Below are positions 1 to 9,144 of a DNA stretch of 64,000 nucleotides, piece by piece. The position numbers and the translations under genes were made by a program. Numbering within the stretch: the first letter of the stretch is position 1; each line of letters opens with the position of its first letter. The notes beneath the pieces are model-generated. The model was not told where the DNA came from. It was given only the letters and a program-made list of their open reading frames with translations, and did no database searches. This DNA is from Marinobacter salexigens (GTDB lineage: Bacteria; Pseudomonadota; Gammaproteobacteria; Pseudomonadales; Oleiphilaceae): the NCBI RefSeq assembly GCF_002806945.1, contig NZ_NIHC01000001.1, positions 310,001 to 374,000 on the forward strand, given 5' to 3'.

Positions 1-93
1 AGTTAGAGTTGCGGGAAGAATGAGGCAGAAATATTACAGGGATGTTTCAGTAGTAATAATGGGTGGCTAAAACCGGGCTTTAACCAGTGCGGG

Positions 94-408
94 TTAGGAG
101 AATCGGTGTGGGTCCAGCTCCATGTGCTGTATCCGAGCGCCGAGCATGATAATCCTGCCGCTATAGCGTTCTTCGCCGGTGGATGTGAAATCGAACATAA
201 AGCGTCGCCAAACGCGGATTTGGCCTTGGTCATCCCGCTTGAACCAGATGCCGCGCAAATAGATGGCATCATCAAGCAGCATAACGTCCATGGTTTTGCA
301 GTAGCGGTGAGCGGCCTGGAGTACAGAATCCTTGATGGCCTTGGCACGCCACCAGTACCAGATAGCAAAGGCTGAAATAAATAGCCAGAACAGTGTGCCT
401 AAAGTCAT
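94..408 (-). CDS. DUF3301 family single-pass membrane protein
   Basis: A 104-residue protein with one N-terminal membrane segment (about residues 3-20, rich in Leu, Phe and Trp and ending in WYWWRAKAIKD) and a basic, beta-rich remainder. The layout of hydrophobic helix, AHRYCKTMDVMLLDD and a run of charged strands ending in LGARIQHMELDPH matches my memory of the DUF3301 family of short gammaproteobacterial proteins. Its function is unknown. It stands alone on the minus strand, and the next coding remnant upstream is a broken chemoreceptor. The ATG at 408 is the only reasonable start and the length is normal for the family. Confidence 0.75.
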   Translation of the reverse strand: MTLGTLFWLFISAFAIWYWWRAKAIKDSVLQAAHRYCKTMDVMLLDDAIYLRGIWFKRDDQGQIRVWRRFMFDFTSTGEERYSGRIIMLGARIQHMELDPHRFS

Positions 409-493
409 GATAACAACACGATAGCGACGATTTTCCGGAATAATCAGCGGGTCAGAGCGCCAGACTACCCTATTGCGAAGGATCGGGGAATCT

Positions 494-935
494 TTAGGGT
501 TTCGCCGGCGTTCCGATTCGGCCTGCCGGTAATCGGGCAGAGAGCATTTTCAGGAAGTGGCTGGCCAGAAGTTGTGCCTGGTCCACGCTGTTGCTGAGAT
601 CTTCTGATTCCTGCCGGACGCTTTCGCTGCTGCGAACGGATTCATCTCCGAGTGCAAGCAGTCGGTTTACCTGTTGCTGTGCCTGAAGACTGAGGGTGGA
701 CTGCTCTTCCGTTGCGCTGGCATCCTCATGGGTGCAGCTGGTAATTATTTCGATGTCTTTGAGGGTAGAGGTGAGAGCCTTGCTGGCCTATGAGCTCTTC
801 CACGGTATAGCCAGAAACCTTTGAGAACGCCTCATCCGTAGCGGTAATCCTGCCTTGCAAGTCAGTGGTGGTGATGAGATTGAAGTCATCGGGGTAGGTT
901 TGTTCTTTCTGGGTAACCGGTTCGTTTCTACGCAT
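494..935 (-). pseudogene. Aer-type PAS chemoreceptor, internally deleted and frameshifted
   Basis: From an ATG at 935 the frame encodes MRRNEPVTQKE followed by the first part of a PAS domain (LITTTDLQGRITATDEAF, SGYTVEELIG), the typical N-terminus of Aer-like energy-taxis receptors. Around 775-790 the reading frame changes. The other frame then reads TSTLKDIEIITS, ASATEEQST and NRLLALGDES to a stop at 494-496, which resembles the extreme C-terminus of the same receptor class. The middle of the protein (rest of PAS, membrane part, HAMP and the signalling hairpin) is missing. A full receptor would be around 500 residues and only about 145 codons survive here. Inference: a large internal deletion joined the two ends out of frame, so the gene is dead. 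Confidence 0.72.
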
Positions 936-1206
936 ATCACATCCTGGATTCTTATTATTGTGACACTGCTTTGCAGGCATTAGCCCGCACATAAAACCAT
1001 TTGATGCTCGTTTGCGATGAAAAGCACTTAGCTGCATATCCATATACTAAAAATAATGAACTTGTGTTCATTTATGGTTATTATTTGGGAGGCACGAAGC
1101 GCGCACTTTTTCATAATCCGGACAATCAGGATTTGGTTTTCCTCTACGCTGAGGGTGTGTAGTGAATTGAATATAGCGGGACAGGAATATCAGGAGCAGA
1201 TGATTC

Positions 1207-2883
1207 ATGCAGTTCGAACAACAAGCAGATTTCAGGGTTTTGGTGGATCAATACCCACGCGCCATCATGATTGCCAATAAAGAGCCCAGAATCACCTATG
1301 TGAATCGCATGTTCCATTCCGTAACCGGTTTCCAGCCCGATGAGGTGATGGGTGAGTCACCTTCGGTTCTGAGCGCTGGCCTCCACGCTCCGGATTTTTA
1401 CCAGATCATGTGGCGTTCTTTGATCGATAACGGGCGCTGGGAGGGGATGGTTTGGAACCGTAAAAAAAGCGGTGAGATATACCCTCAGTGGCTTAGCATC
1501 TACTCGATGGGCTCCGAAGGGCAGCGTGGTTATGTTGGCATGTTTATGGACATGGGCAAAAGAGACGGTGCAGATGCGCGTCTTGCCTCTTTGGCGTACT
1601 ACGACCCACTCACGGAACTCCCCAATCGTTTACTCTTTCAAGAATTTCTGAAGGCTCGTGTCAGCCAGCGTGCACGGGAAGGTGCTCGTTTAGCCGTTCT
1701 GTTTATTGATTTGGACTTCTTTAAATCGGTGAATGATTTGCATGGACACGAGTTTGGCGATGGTGTGCTGCAGCAAGCTGCCCTCTGTATCCAGAGTGTG
1801 GTGGGCAAAGATGATGTGCTGGCTCGGCTGTCTGGTGACGAGTTTGCCGTTATTGTTGAGTTGTCGGGGCAGGATGAGCTAAACGAAGTCTGTCAGCGAA
1901 TGGTTCAAGCCTTTCGTGCTCCGATAGTCGTTGGCGATCGGGAGTATTTTCTTTCTGCGTCCGTCGGAGCAACGGTTTATCCAACCCATGGGAAAAGTGG
2001 TGCTGAGCTTTTGCAGAAGGCAGATCGGGCCTTGTATGCTGCGAAACTGGCAGGCCGGGCCTGTTTCCGCATATACAGTGAGATAGAGGACGAACAGGGC
2101 CGCCGAGCGCAACAGCTCTCTGAGGCTTTGACCACATCACTCAAGACATCCACGGATGAATTCCATGTGGTGTATCAGCCCCAGTATGATCTCTGCTCAG
2201 GTAAGGTGGTGGGTATGGAGGCTTTATTACGCTGGAATCATCCAGAGTTTGGCCCAGTATCGCCTGCCGAGTTTGTACCGCTTGCAGAGCGCCGTGGCCA
2301 GATTCATGAAATGACGCAGCAGCTGGTGCGCGCAATACTGTCGGACTTGCGAAGCGATCCTCCGGACTTGTCTGGAAAGTTTCGGTTGGCGATTAATATA
2401 TCCGCACGTCAGATGACTGATGCCCGGCTGCACTTGGTGATAGGGCCGTTATTTGCCCGTATCCGCGAGATAGGGTGGGTGCCGGAAATCGAAATTACTG
2501 AAACGCACATTATGCAGCTGTCCGGCCAATGCCTGGATAGCCTCCGAGCGTTCCGGGATCAGGGTGTGCTGATAGCCATTGATGACTTTGGAACCGGCTA
2601 CTCTTCCCTGGCTTATTTGCAGGAACTGCCCGTGCAGGTGCTTAAGATCGACCGGCAGTTTATCAGCAGTCTGGCTACAAAGAATCGTGATTCTCGGATC
2701 GTGTCGGCCATTATAGGGATTGGGGAGGCGTTGGAGTTAGAGTTAGTGGCTGAGGGCATTGAAACCCAGTCCCAGTATCAGGAACTGCAGAAGTTGGGGT
2801 GTGAGCGTGGGCAAGGGTTCCTGATGGCCACGCCTCAGCCTTGGCAAGCGGTAAGGGCAACCATAGTCGATTCATATCAATAA
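1207..2883 (+). CDS. PAS-GGDEF-EAL cyclic-di-GMP signalling protein
   Basis: A 558-residue soluble protein. Residues 1-120 form a PAS domain (YVNRMFHSVTGF, then a GEIYPQWLSI strand). Residues 135-300 form a GGDEF domain with the DPLTELPNR entry motif and an active-site variant SGDEF at 209-213. The allosteric RxxD inhibitory site is not conserved (GKDD there). Residues 310-550 form an EAL domain with EALLRW (338), NISARQ, EITET, DDFGTGYSSL, LKIDRQF and AEGIET, so the phosphodiesterase ligands look complete. It could make or break cyclic di-GMP; an intact EAL makes hydrolysis likely. There is no membrane segment. An AGGAG 11 bases before the ATG supports the start. It is divergent from the broken chemoreceptor. 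Confidence 0.92.
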   Translation: MQFEQQADFRVLVDQYPRAIMIANKEPRITYVNRMFHSVTGFQPDEVMGESPSVLSAGLHAPDFYQIMWRSLIDNGRWEGMVWNRKKSGEIYPQWLSIYSMGSEGQRGYVGMFMDMGKRDGADARLASLAYYDPLTELPNRLLFQEFLKARVSQRAREGARLAVLFIDLDFFKSVNDLHGHEFGDGVLQQAALCIQSVVGKDDVLARLSGDEFAVIVELSGQDELNEVCQRMVQAFRAPIVVGDREYFLSASVGATVYPTHGKSGAELLQKADRALYAAKLAGRACFRIYSEIEDEQGRRAQQLSEALTTSLKTSTDEFHVVYQPQYDLCSGKVVGMEALLRWNHPEFGPVSPAEFVPLAERRGQIHEMTQQLVRAILSDLRSDPPDLSGKFRLAINISARQMTDARLHLVIGPLFARIREIGWVPEIEITETHIMQLSGQCLDSLRAFRDQGVLIAIDDFGTGYSSLAYLQELPVQVLKIDRQFISSLATKNRDSRIVSAIIGIGEALELELVAEGIETQSQYQELQKLGCERGQGFLMATPQPWQAVRATIVDSYQ

Positions 2884-3324
2884 AAAGCCATGTTCAGGCT
2901 CACCTCGAAGTGCTTTGCAAGATCTGGCCATCGTAGTGAGCATGGTTGCAATAGATTGTCGTGAGAAGAAACGCCACAGGGTAGACGTGCTAAGCCTCCG
3001 ATTTACCTGATAAATGTGGAACATGACAATCAAATCTGAGCTGGAAGCTTACCTTCGTCTCGATCAAATACGCAGCAAACATCTGTTTCGGGTTCTTGAA
3101 CCGGTCTCTGGCTTTTCGCTTAATGAAAGAAGTTTGCACCAGGGTTCCGGACATTGCATTCGTGTGGGTTCACCGGGCTGCCCAGTAAAACGATTCAGTG
3201 TCGCCATCAATTGCTGGGTGCTGAGGCTAGAGAACTGCCCTGTGAAGAGTTGGCACAGGGCTGAAGCGATAAAAAACCCGGTTCACCACTCAGTGAGCCG
3301 GGTTTTCAGCATCTCCGCTACCCG
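2884..3324. other. 441-bp intergenic region without a convincing gene
   Basis: Lies between the GGDEF-EAL gene and the end of the efflux operon. It holds the efflux-operon terminator (3271-3306) and a perfect 8-bp-arm hairpin (GCCCTGTG at 3237-3244, CACAGGGC at 3254-3261). A 123-codon open frame begins at 3014, runs through both hairpins and into the 3' end of the efflux permease, and resembles nothing I know. It is probably chance or decayed sequence. Confidence 0.6.
3271..3306 (-). terminator. Rho-independent terminator of the RND efflux operon
   Basis: Arms AAACCCGGTTCAC (3274-3286) and GTGAGCCGGGTTT (3293-3305) pair with a single G-T wobble around a 6-base loop. Read on the minus strand, the stem is followed by a run of T. 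It sits 19 bases after the permease stop codon. Confidence 0.85.
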
Positions 3325-6300
3325 TTACGAATTCACTGGTAAGGGTTTTGGATCATCAATCCGCTCTTCATTTCCTTCATTGTGATCACGAGCCAGCAGG
3401 ATGTAGAACGCAGGCAGCACAAATACCGTGAACAGTGTGCCAATGCCCAAGCCGGCACTGATTGTCAGACCAATGGCAAAGCGGCTTTCTGCGCCCGGGC
3501 CAGAGGCAACCAGCAGTGGCACCATGGCGAAGATCAGCGCCAGAGAGGTCATTATGATTGGCCGCAAGCGAATAGCCGCTGCTTCAATAACTGCATCAAC
3601 CTTGTTCAAACCACGATCTTTCTGCAGCAGGTTGGCGAATTCAACTATCAGTATGCCATTTTTGGAGACAACCCCGATCAGTGTAATCAGGCCTACCTGC
3701 GTATAGATGTTCATGGTCGCGTAACCCAGTACGATAAAGGCCATTGCGCCAGCTATCGACATGGGGACAGAAACCAGAATGATGAACGGATCACGCCAGC
3801 TTTCAAATTGCGCCGCCAGTACCAGATAGATAACCAGCAGCGACAGGAAGAAGGTGACAACCAGTGCGCTGCCCTGGTTGGCCAGCTGCCGGCTCTGACC
3901 GGTGTAGTCGTAAGTGAAGCCTTGTGGGAACACCTCGTCTGCGGTCTGCTCCATGAAGTCCATAGCCGTACCTGCAGCAACACCGGGCATAACCACACCC
4001 TGCAGGGTGAGTGAGTTCTGCTGGTTGAACTGTGTACGGTTGGAAGGCTCTACATCATGGGTAAAGCTCACCACGCTGCCCAGTGGCACCAGAGTGCCCT
4101 TGCCAGTGCGGATATAGTAATCGTTCAATGCCTGTTCATCCAGACGGAACTTCTGGTCCACCTGAGGGATGACCTGATACGAGCGGCCTTCCATGCTGAA
4201 GCGGTTAATGTATCCGCCGCCAAGCATGCTGGAAAGCGACTGACCGACATCCTGCATTGAGAGCCCAAGATCGGCAACCCGGTCGCGATCCACGTTGATG
4301 CGCGTAACCGGGCGGTCGAAGTTGATGGATTTCTGCAGGAACATGAAGTTACCGCTGCCCATAGCCTTGCCTAACAACTCATCGGCTACCTGGTCCAACT
4401 GCTCATAGCTGCTCCCCGTGGTGATCACGAACTGGAAAGGCAGGCCGCCACCTGAGCCGGGGAGGGCGGGGGGCGCGAAAGCTGCGGTTTGCAGACCCGT
4501 TACTTGCTTGAGTGTGGCATCAAGCTGGGGTTGAACCTCGAACTGGGTGACCTCCCGCTTGCTCCAGGGTTCCATTTTGAAACCGCCGAATACTGCGTTG
4601 GGTGCGGTTATGCCCACGATCATGAAGTCTTCAGCGTAGCCGGGGGTTTCTGCCAGGCGGCCCTGAACTTCTTCACCGTGCTCAAGCAGGTAGTCCAGCG
4701 TGGCTGTCTGGGGCCCGAGGCCTTGGTAGAACAAAATACCTTGATCCTCTGTGGGTGCCAGTTCGTTCTGGCTCATCATTGCCATGAAGTAGATGGAGCC
4801 CAATACGATCAGCGCAAAAAACACCACCACAGATTTGGTCTGCATCAGCGAGCCAAGAGCCGCTTTATATCCCGATGAAATACCGTTGAATGTGCGCTCC
4901 ACCAAGCTCTCAAACTTGCCGGGGTTGCCGTGGGGTTTGAGTACCTTGCCCGAAAGCATGGGGGACAGGGTCAGCGCAATGACGCCGGAGACTACCACCG
5001 TGCCGGCGAGTGTGAACGCAAATTCTGTAAACAGGGAACCAACAAGGCCACCCATAAAGCCAATAGGCGCGTAAACGGCCACCAGAGTAGTGGTCATGGC
5101 AATGATTGGAACCGCCATCTCCCGTGCGCCGTGGAGCGCTGCCTCATAGCGCGACTCACCCGCTTCAATATGCCGGTGTACGTTTTCCACCATGATGATG
5201 GCGTCATCCACCACCAGCCCGATGGCCAGAACCATGGACAATAGCGTCAGCAGGTTCAGAGAAAAGCCGAACATCAACATGATGAAGGCGCCGCCAATCA
5301 GCGACAGAGGAACGGCAACTGAAGGCACTATGGAAGCGCGGATGGACCCCAGGCAGAGGAACACAACTACCAGAACGATACCCATGGCCTCTATCAGTGT
5401 GCGGATAACCTCGCTGATGGAGTCTTCAATGAAGTCTGAAGCATCGTAGGCCAGTCGAACATCCAGATCGCCGGGTAATTGGCTTTTGATATCCGGAAGG
5501 TCGTCTTTAACCAGGCCCGCCACGGTGAGTGGGTTGGCACCTGGTGCCAGTTCAATGGCCACATAGGTGGCTGGCTGGCCCTTGTACAGTGCCAGCGCGC
5601 TGTAGGTTTGTGATCCCAGCTCAACGCGAGCGATGTCCTTGAGCCTGATCTGAGTTCCGTTAGCCTGTTTGACCACCAGGTTGTTGAACTCATCCGGATC
5701 CGCCACATCGGTGTCACTGGTCATGCTTACTTCAGTGTAGGTGCCTTTGGTATTACCGACGGCCGCCTGATAGTTATTGGCGCGCAGCTTGGCGACTACT
5801 TCCCTGGGTGTCATGTCTACAGCTGCAAGGCGTTCCGGGTCAAGCCAGACCCTCAAGGCGAACTCACGGCCAAGGAGTTGTGCTTTACCCACGCCCGAAA
5901 GGGCCTGCAGCCTGGGCTGCACCACTCGGGTCAGGTAGTCGGTAATTTGCGGAACGGCCATATCCGAGCTGTAGAAGGCAATGTACATCAGTGCCGTAGA
6001 GTCACCGGTAGTGGAGGTGATTACCGGGTCCTGGGCATCCGCGGGAAGCACGTTGCGCTGGCTGGCCACCTTGGCCTGAATTTCGGCAAGTGCCGCGTTG
6101 GCGTCGTAGTTCAGCACCATCTTGGCTTCAATGGTCGACTTGCCCTGGGAACTGGTGGATGTCAGGTAGTCGATACCACTTGCTTCAGCAATGGCTTGCT
6201 GCAGGGGCGTGGTGATAAAGCCCTTGATCAGATCGGAACTGGCGCCAGGGTAGGCCGTGGTGACCGTAACCGTTGTACTTTCGAGCTCCGGATACTGCCG

Positions 6301-6402
6301 GATTTCCATTTCCATGGCGGCCCGGGCACCGAGCAGCAGGATAAGCAGGCTAACCACCGTCGCCAATACGGGACGATGGATAAAAATGTCGGTGAATCGC
6401 AT
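3325..6402 (-). CDS. RND (HAE1-type) multidrug efflux permease
   Basis: 1025 residues, the normal size for AcrB/MexB-type proton-driven inner-membrane pumps. The N-terminus MRFTDIFIHRPVLATVVS is the usual family opening with the first transmembrane helix. Twelve membrane segments surround two large periplasmic loops (about 40-335 and 560-870). The proton-relay aspartate pair of helix 4 is present as GLVVDDAIIMVENV (D399, D400). It would work as a trimer with the membrane-fusion protein encoded just upstream, whose TAA stop overlaps this ATG (TAATG), so the two are translationally coupled. No outer-membrane channel gene is adjacent, so a TolC-like partner must come from elsewhere. The sequence reminds me most of MexK-like pumps. 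The substrate cannot be told. Confidence 0.93.
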   Translation of the reverse strand: MRFTDIFIHRPVLATVVSLLILLLGARAAMEMEIRQYPELESTTVTVTTAYPGASSDLIKGFITTPLQQAIAEASGIDYLTSTSSQGKSTIEAKMVLNYDANAALAEIQAKVASQRNVLPADAQDPVITSTTGDSTALMYIAFYSSDMAVPQITDYLTRVVQPRLQALSGVGKAQLLGREFALRVWLDPERLAAVDMTPREVVAKLRANNYQAAVGNTKGTYTEVSMTSDTDVADPDEFNNLVVKQANGTQIRLKDIARVELGSQTYSALALYKGQPATYVAIELAPGANPLTVAGLVKDDLPDIKSQLPGDLDVRLAYDASDFIEDSISEVIRTLIEAMGIVLVVVFLCLGSIRASIVPSVAVPLSLIGGAFIMLMFGFSLNLLTLLSMVLAIGLVVDDAIIMVENVHRHIEAGESRYEAALHGAREMAVPIIAMTTTLVAVYAPIGFMGGLVGSLFTEFAFTLAGTVVVSGVIALTLSPMLSGKVLKPHGNPGKFESLVERTFNGISSGYKAALGSLMQTKSVVVFFALIVLGSIYFMAMMSQNELAPTEDQGILFYQGLGPQTATLDYLLEHGEEVQGRLAETPGYAEDFMIVGITAPNAVFGGFKMEPWSKREVTQFEVQPQLDATLKQVTGLQTAAFAPPALPGSGGGLPFQFVITTGSSYEQLDQVADELLGKAMGSGNFMFLQKSINFDRPVTRINVDRDRVADLGLSMQDVGQSLSSMLGGGYINRFSMEGRSYQVIPQVDQKFRLDEQALNDYYIRTGKGTLVPLGSVVSFTHDVEPSNRTQFNQQNSLTLQGVVMPGVAAGTAMDFMEQTADEVFPQGFTYDYTGQSRQLANQGSALVVTFFLSLLVIYLVLAAQFESWRDPFIILVSVPMSIAGAMAFIVLGYATMNIYTQVGLITLIGVVSKNGILIVEFANLLQKDRGLNKVDAVIEAAAIRLRPIIMTSLALIFAMVPLLVASGPGAESRFAIGLTISAGLGIGTLFTVFVLPAFYILLARDHNEGNEERIDDPKPLPVNS

Positions 6403-7511
6403 TACTCAGATGCCTCCTGCGGCTGCTTTTCCTGGCCTTCGTCCTGGATATTGACCTTCTGGCCGGCGCGGAGTCTCAACAGTCCTTTGGAAACCACCTT
6501 CTCGCCTGCTTCAAGGCCAGAGAGAATCGCAACACGAGTGTCACGGGTCGGGCCTGCAGTGATGCTGCGGCGGTTGACAATCAGAGCGCCCTCGTCGTTC
6601 TCTTCAATAACAAATACGAAATCACCGTAAGTGTTGTAGGACACTGCGGTGCGGGGAACCGTCACCACGTCGTCATCGTTTGGTTGCAGGGTCTGTATGG
6701 TTGCGAACATGCCTGGCCGAAGCAGTTTCTCCGGGTTGCTCAGGCTGGCGCGCACAAGCACGGTGCGGGTTTCCGGGTTCACTGACGTGTTGATTGCACT
6801 GATTTCGCCCCCAAACTCTTGTTCTGGAACAGCGGCAACTGTGGCGATGACAGAATAGCCACGGTCTACGCTCTGAAGATTCTTTTCAGACAGGGTGAAA
6901 TCCAGGTAGATCGGGTCGAGCATGTTGATCTCAACAATCGGCGTACCAGTTGCAATGTATTCGCCCTGGTCGACCAGGCGAATGCCCAATGTGCCGTCAA
7001 AGGGGGCGCGAATAACCTTTTTGCTGAGCTGTGCTTCCGCTTCGTTTACGCGGGCTTGAGCGGCATCAAAGTTTGCCTTTGATTCATCATACTGGGATTG
7101 TGAAACCGCGCGCCTTGGTAGCAGGTCGGAGATGCGCTTGAACTCTTGCTCAGCCAGCTGTGCTTCTGCACGGCGGGTGCGAACAGCAGCTTCATCAATG
7201 GCGGTGTTAAGGCGAATCAGCAAATCGCCCTGTTTTACGGTATCACCAGACTCAAAGTTAATGGTTTCAATAACGCCAGGCACCTCGTTAGCCACTTTGA
7301 TGCCGTTCACCGCTTTGATGCTGCCCACGGCCTTGATAGAAGGCGTCCATTTTTCGGTGCGGGCTTCGGTGGCGGATATCTCCGCAGGGGGCTGCGGCTG
7401 GGACAGCATTTCTTTCATTTGGCCGAATTGGTAAAACTTGTAGCCAAAGATGCCGCCAAGCACCACGCCAAGGAATATAATTGCGATCAGGAAGCGGGAA
7501 GCAGTGCGCAT
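6402..7511 (-). CDS. RND efflux periplasmic adaptor (membrane fusion protein)
   Basis: 369 residues. An N-terminal uncleaved signal anchor (FLIAIIFLGVVLGGIFGY) is followed by a lipoyl half-motif, a coiled-coil hairpin (about 100-165, AEAQLAEQEFKRISDLL and FDAAQARVNEAEAQL), the second lipoyl half (RAPFDGTLGIRLVDQGEYI), a beta-barrel (about 200-290) and a membrane-proximal domain. This is the HlyD/AcrA family layout. It links the permease gene that overlaps its stop codon to an outer-membrane channel. It is first in the operon, and a 12-bp palindrome lies about 58 bases upstream of its ATG. Confidence 0.93.
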   Translation of the reverse strand: MRTASRFLIAIIFLGVVLGGIFGYKFYQFGQMKEMLSQPQPPAEISATEARTEKWTPSIKAVGSIKAVNGIKVANEVPGVIETINFESGDTVKQGDLLIRLNTAIDEAAVRTRRAEAQLAEQEFKRISDLLPRRAVSQSQYDESKANFDAAQARVNEAEAQLSKKVIRAPFDGTLGIRLVDQGEYIATGTPIVEINMLDPIYLDFTLSEKNLQSVDRGYSVIATVAAVPEQEFGGEISAINTSVNPETRTVLVRASLSNPEKLLRPGMFATIQTLQPNDDDVVTVPRTAVSYNTYGDFVFVIEENDEGALIVNRRSITAGPTRDTRVAILSGLEAGEKVVSKGLLRLRAGQKVNIQDEGQEKQPQEASE

Positions 7512-7568
7512 AGTTCAGGTCCTGGAAATCTTTGTTTGGGTGCGGAAGTTATATCTTCGCGACAAAAC

Positions 7569-7580
7569 GTAGCATGCTAC
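7569..7580. promoter_or_regulatory. 12-bp palindrome, possible operator of the efflux operon
   Basis: GTAGCATGCTAC is a perfect palindrome in the 172-bp space between the divergent efflux operon and the J-domain gene. TetR- or MarR-type repressors of RND pumps bind such sites, but no regulator gene is adjacent, so the role is inferred. Confidence 0.35.
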
Positions 7581-7683
7581 AAAATTCAGGGTGCTGTTGT
7601 CACCGGTTTGTAGGTACTTTTGGCTAACATTGTCGTTACACTAGGTGCCAGAGTTACGTTTATTTAGCAGTAAGGGATCAGCC

Positions 7684-8196
7684 ATGCATTGGATACTGGG
7701 AATTGCGCTGGCGGCGGCCGTCTTTGTAATTCTGAAGCAATGGGGACAATTGTCGTCGGTAAAGAAAAAAGCCGCAACCTGGAAGCTGGTTCTTATAATC
7801 GGTGGGATCTTTCTGCTGGTGATGGTTTTAACCGGCCGGGTGCATGTGCTGACGGCCGCCGTTGCGGCATTAATCCCACTGTTGCGCAGATTGCCGGAAC
7901 TGGCCCGCTTCTTCCCGGCGCTTAATCGTTTGTTTACGGGGCAGGATAGTGCCGGCCCTGCGAATGGCACTGGGCCAAATGCGGAGCGCGCCGGGGCGGG
8001 GCAGGCCCGGGGTGGAGATATGACCGAGAGAGAGGCCTGTGAAATACTGGGCGTTACCACAGCCTGCTCAAGGGAAGATGTGGTTTTGGCGCACCGCCGC
8101 CTTATACAGAAGCTGCATCCGGATCGGGGTGGGAGCGATTATCTGGCAGCAAAAATCAATGAGGCCAAGAGTGTATTACTTCGCAACAGAGCGTAA
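7684..8196 (+). CDS. Membrane-anchored J-domain (DnaJ-like) protein
   Basis: 170 residues. Two N-terminal hydrophobic segments (about 3-18 and 33-53) and a third weaker one (55-70) lead to a Gly/Ala-rich linker and a C-terminal J domain of about 60 residues. It begins [11 protein letters not shown], has the diagnostic HPD motif in [11 protein letters not shown], and ends in INEAKSVLL. The architecture resembles the mitochondrial Tim14/Pam18 type of DnaJ-like protein. It would stimulate a DnaK-type chaperone at the inner membrane; the client is unknown. I take the ATG at 7684 (GGGA ten bases upstream) over a GTG at 7645 that would put a polar stretch before the membrane segment. It ends three bases from the convergent next gene. 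Confidence 0.85.
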   Translation: MHWILGIALAAAVFVILKQWGQLSSVKKKAATWKLVLIIGGIFLLVMVLTGRVHVLTAAVAALIPLLRRLPELARFFPALNRLFTGQDSAGPANGTGPNAERAGAGQARGGDMTEREACEILGVTTACSREDVVLAHRRLIQKLHPDRGGSDYLAAKINEAKSVLLRNRA

Positions 8197-8199
8197 ACC

Positions 8200-8988
8200 C
8201 TAGTGCATTACGTCGACTTTGACCTCGAAACTTCGATTGTCAGACCGGCTACTCTTCACGTTGTAAGCAATGCCTGATTGCCTGCTGGTGGAGTGGGTTG
8301 AGGTGCTACCTAAAGAGATCCATTGGCCAGGTTCCACTCTGCGAATGGTGACGAGTGCTTGAGTTTCAAAACCTTCCAGTTCCGCGGGATCGGCCTCAAA
8401 AGAGACAATGTTCAGTTCCACCGCGCGGTCTGAGATCACCTGTGGGCTGACCACGAACCCGCTGCGTGTTTCTACCTGGGTTAAAATAGCGGCCGGATTC
8501 CTGCCACCACGCACAGCGAAGGGAAGTGTGCGTACCTGGCCCGATGTAATATGAGCGGATTGCCCATCCATAACCACCAGGCTGCGCTCCCGTGAGCCGC
8601 CGGTACTGGTAACCCGGTGCTCCACGGTTGCGCCAACCGTGTTACGCGTGGTGGTGACGCCGCCGCCGGAGCGCTTGCCGCCTATATCTTCTGTAGACCG
8701 CACGGTGATACGGAGTTGGGCGGGGGCGACATCAAGGGTGTTGACCAGGGTGGCGATTTCATCCAGCAGTTGCTGCTCGCCGCGAACCACAATCTGTTGC
8801 CCCCGAGCGATAACGGAAACAGGTTCGCCTTGATAAAGCTCTCTGACTTGGCTGGCAACGTCTGCAGCGGGTCGGTTGTTGAGCTGGTAAGCCCGGGATT
8901 CTGCGTGTGCTGAACCTGTGCCGGAAGCAAGCGCCAGCACGGATATAAAAAAAAGCAGGAAGCTGAAATTCCGTAAGTTCAGTGCCAT
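8200..8988 (-). CDS. Periplasmic secretin-N-domain-like protein without a secretin barrel
   Basis: 262 residues. A signal peptide (FLLFFISVLALASGTGSAHA) precedes SRAYQLNNRPAADVASQVRE. That stretch plus VIARGQQIVVRGEQQLLDEI and LVNTLDVAPAQLRITVR form the N0/N1-like fold found before secretin barrels in type II, III and IV systems. The C-terminal half (GFVVSPQVI, VELNIVSFEAD, WISLGSTS) looks like the beginning of a secretin domain but is much too short for a pore. Such proteins are often annotated as NolW-like or secretin N-domain proteins. The ATG at 8988 gives a normal signal peptide; longer upstream frames do not. No secretion genes are adjacent, so the role is unknown. Confidence 0.7.
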   Translation of the reverse strand: MALNLRNFSFLLFFISVLALASGTGSAHAESRAYQLNNRPAADVASQVRELYQGEPVSVIARGQQIVVRGEQQLLDEIATLVNTLDVAPAQLRITVRSTEDIGGKRSGGGVTTTRNTVGATVEHRVTSTGGSRERSLVVMDGQSAHITSGQVRTLPFAVRGGRNPAAILTQVETRSGFVVSPQVISDRAVELNIVSFEADPAELEGFETQALVTIRRVEPGQWISLGSTSTHSTSRQSGIAYNVKSSRSDNRSFEVKVDVMH

Positions 8989-9047
8989 ATCTGGTTCCCA
9001 TCTTTCCGATAAATCCGGTTTGTTTGCTAAATAATCCGGTTTACGGG

Positions 9048-9077
9048 TTGCCAAGTTGAAAAGCGGGGGTATATATT
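9048..9077 (+). promoter_or_regulatory. Candidate sigma-70 promoter for the aromatic leader/DAHP synthase transcript
   Basis: TTGCCA (9048-9053) and TATATT (9072-9077) are separated by 18 bases and lie about 70 bases before the leader-peptide ATG. The match is fair and position is the main support. Confidence 0.45.
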
Positions 9078-9144
9078 GATAAGCATGAAGACGACACAAG
9101 CGATCTGTCAATTGAATGTTCTGCAAGCTTTCGGCCATAAACCG

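Noticed and set aside
3014..3385. 123-codon frame downstream of the GGDEF-EAL gene
   Set aside because: Runs through two hairpins including the efflux terminator and into the permease 3' end; weak start and no recognisable domain.
5878..6630. 250-codon plus-strand frame within the efflux genes
   Set aside because: Antisense to conserved RND permease and adaptor sequence, His/Gly/Arg-rich shadow composition.
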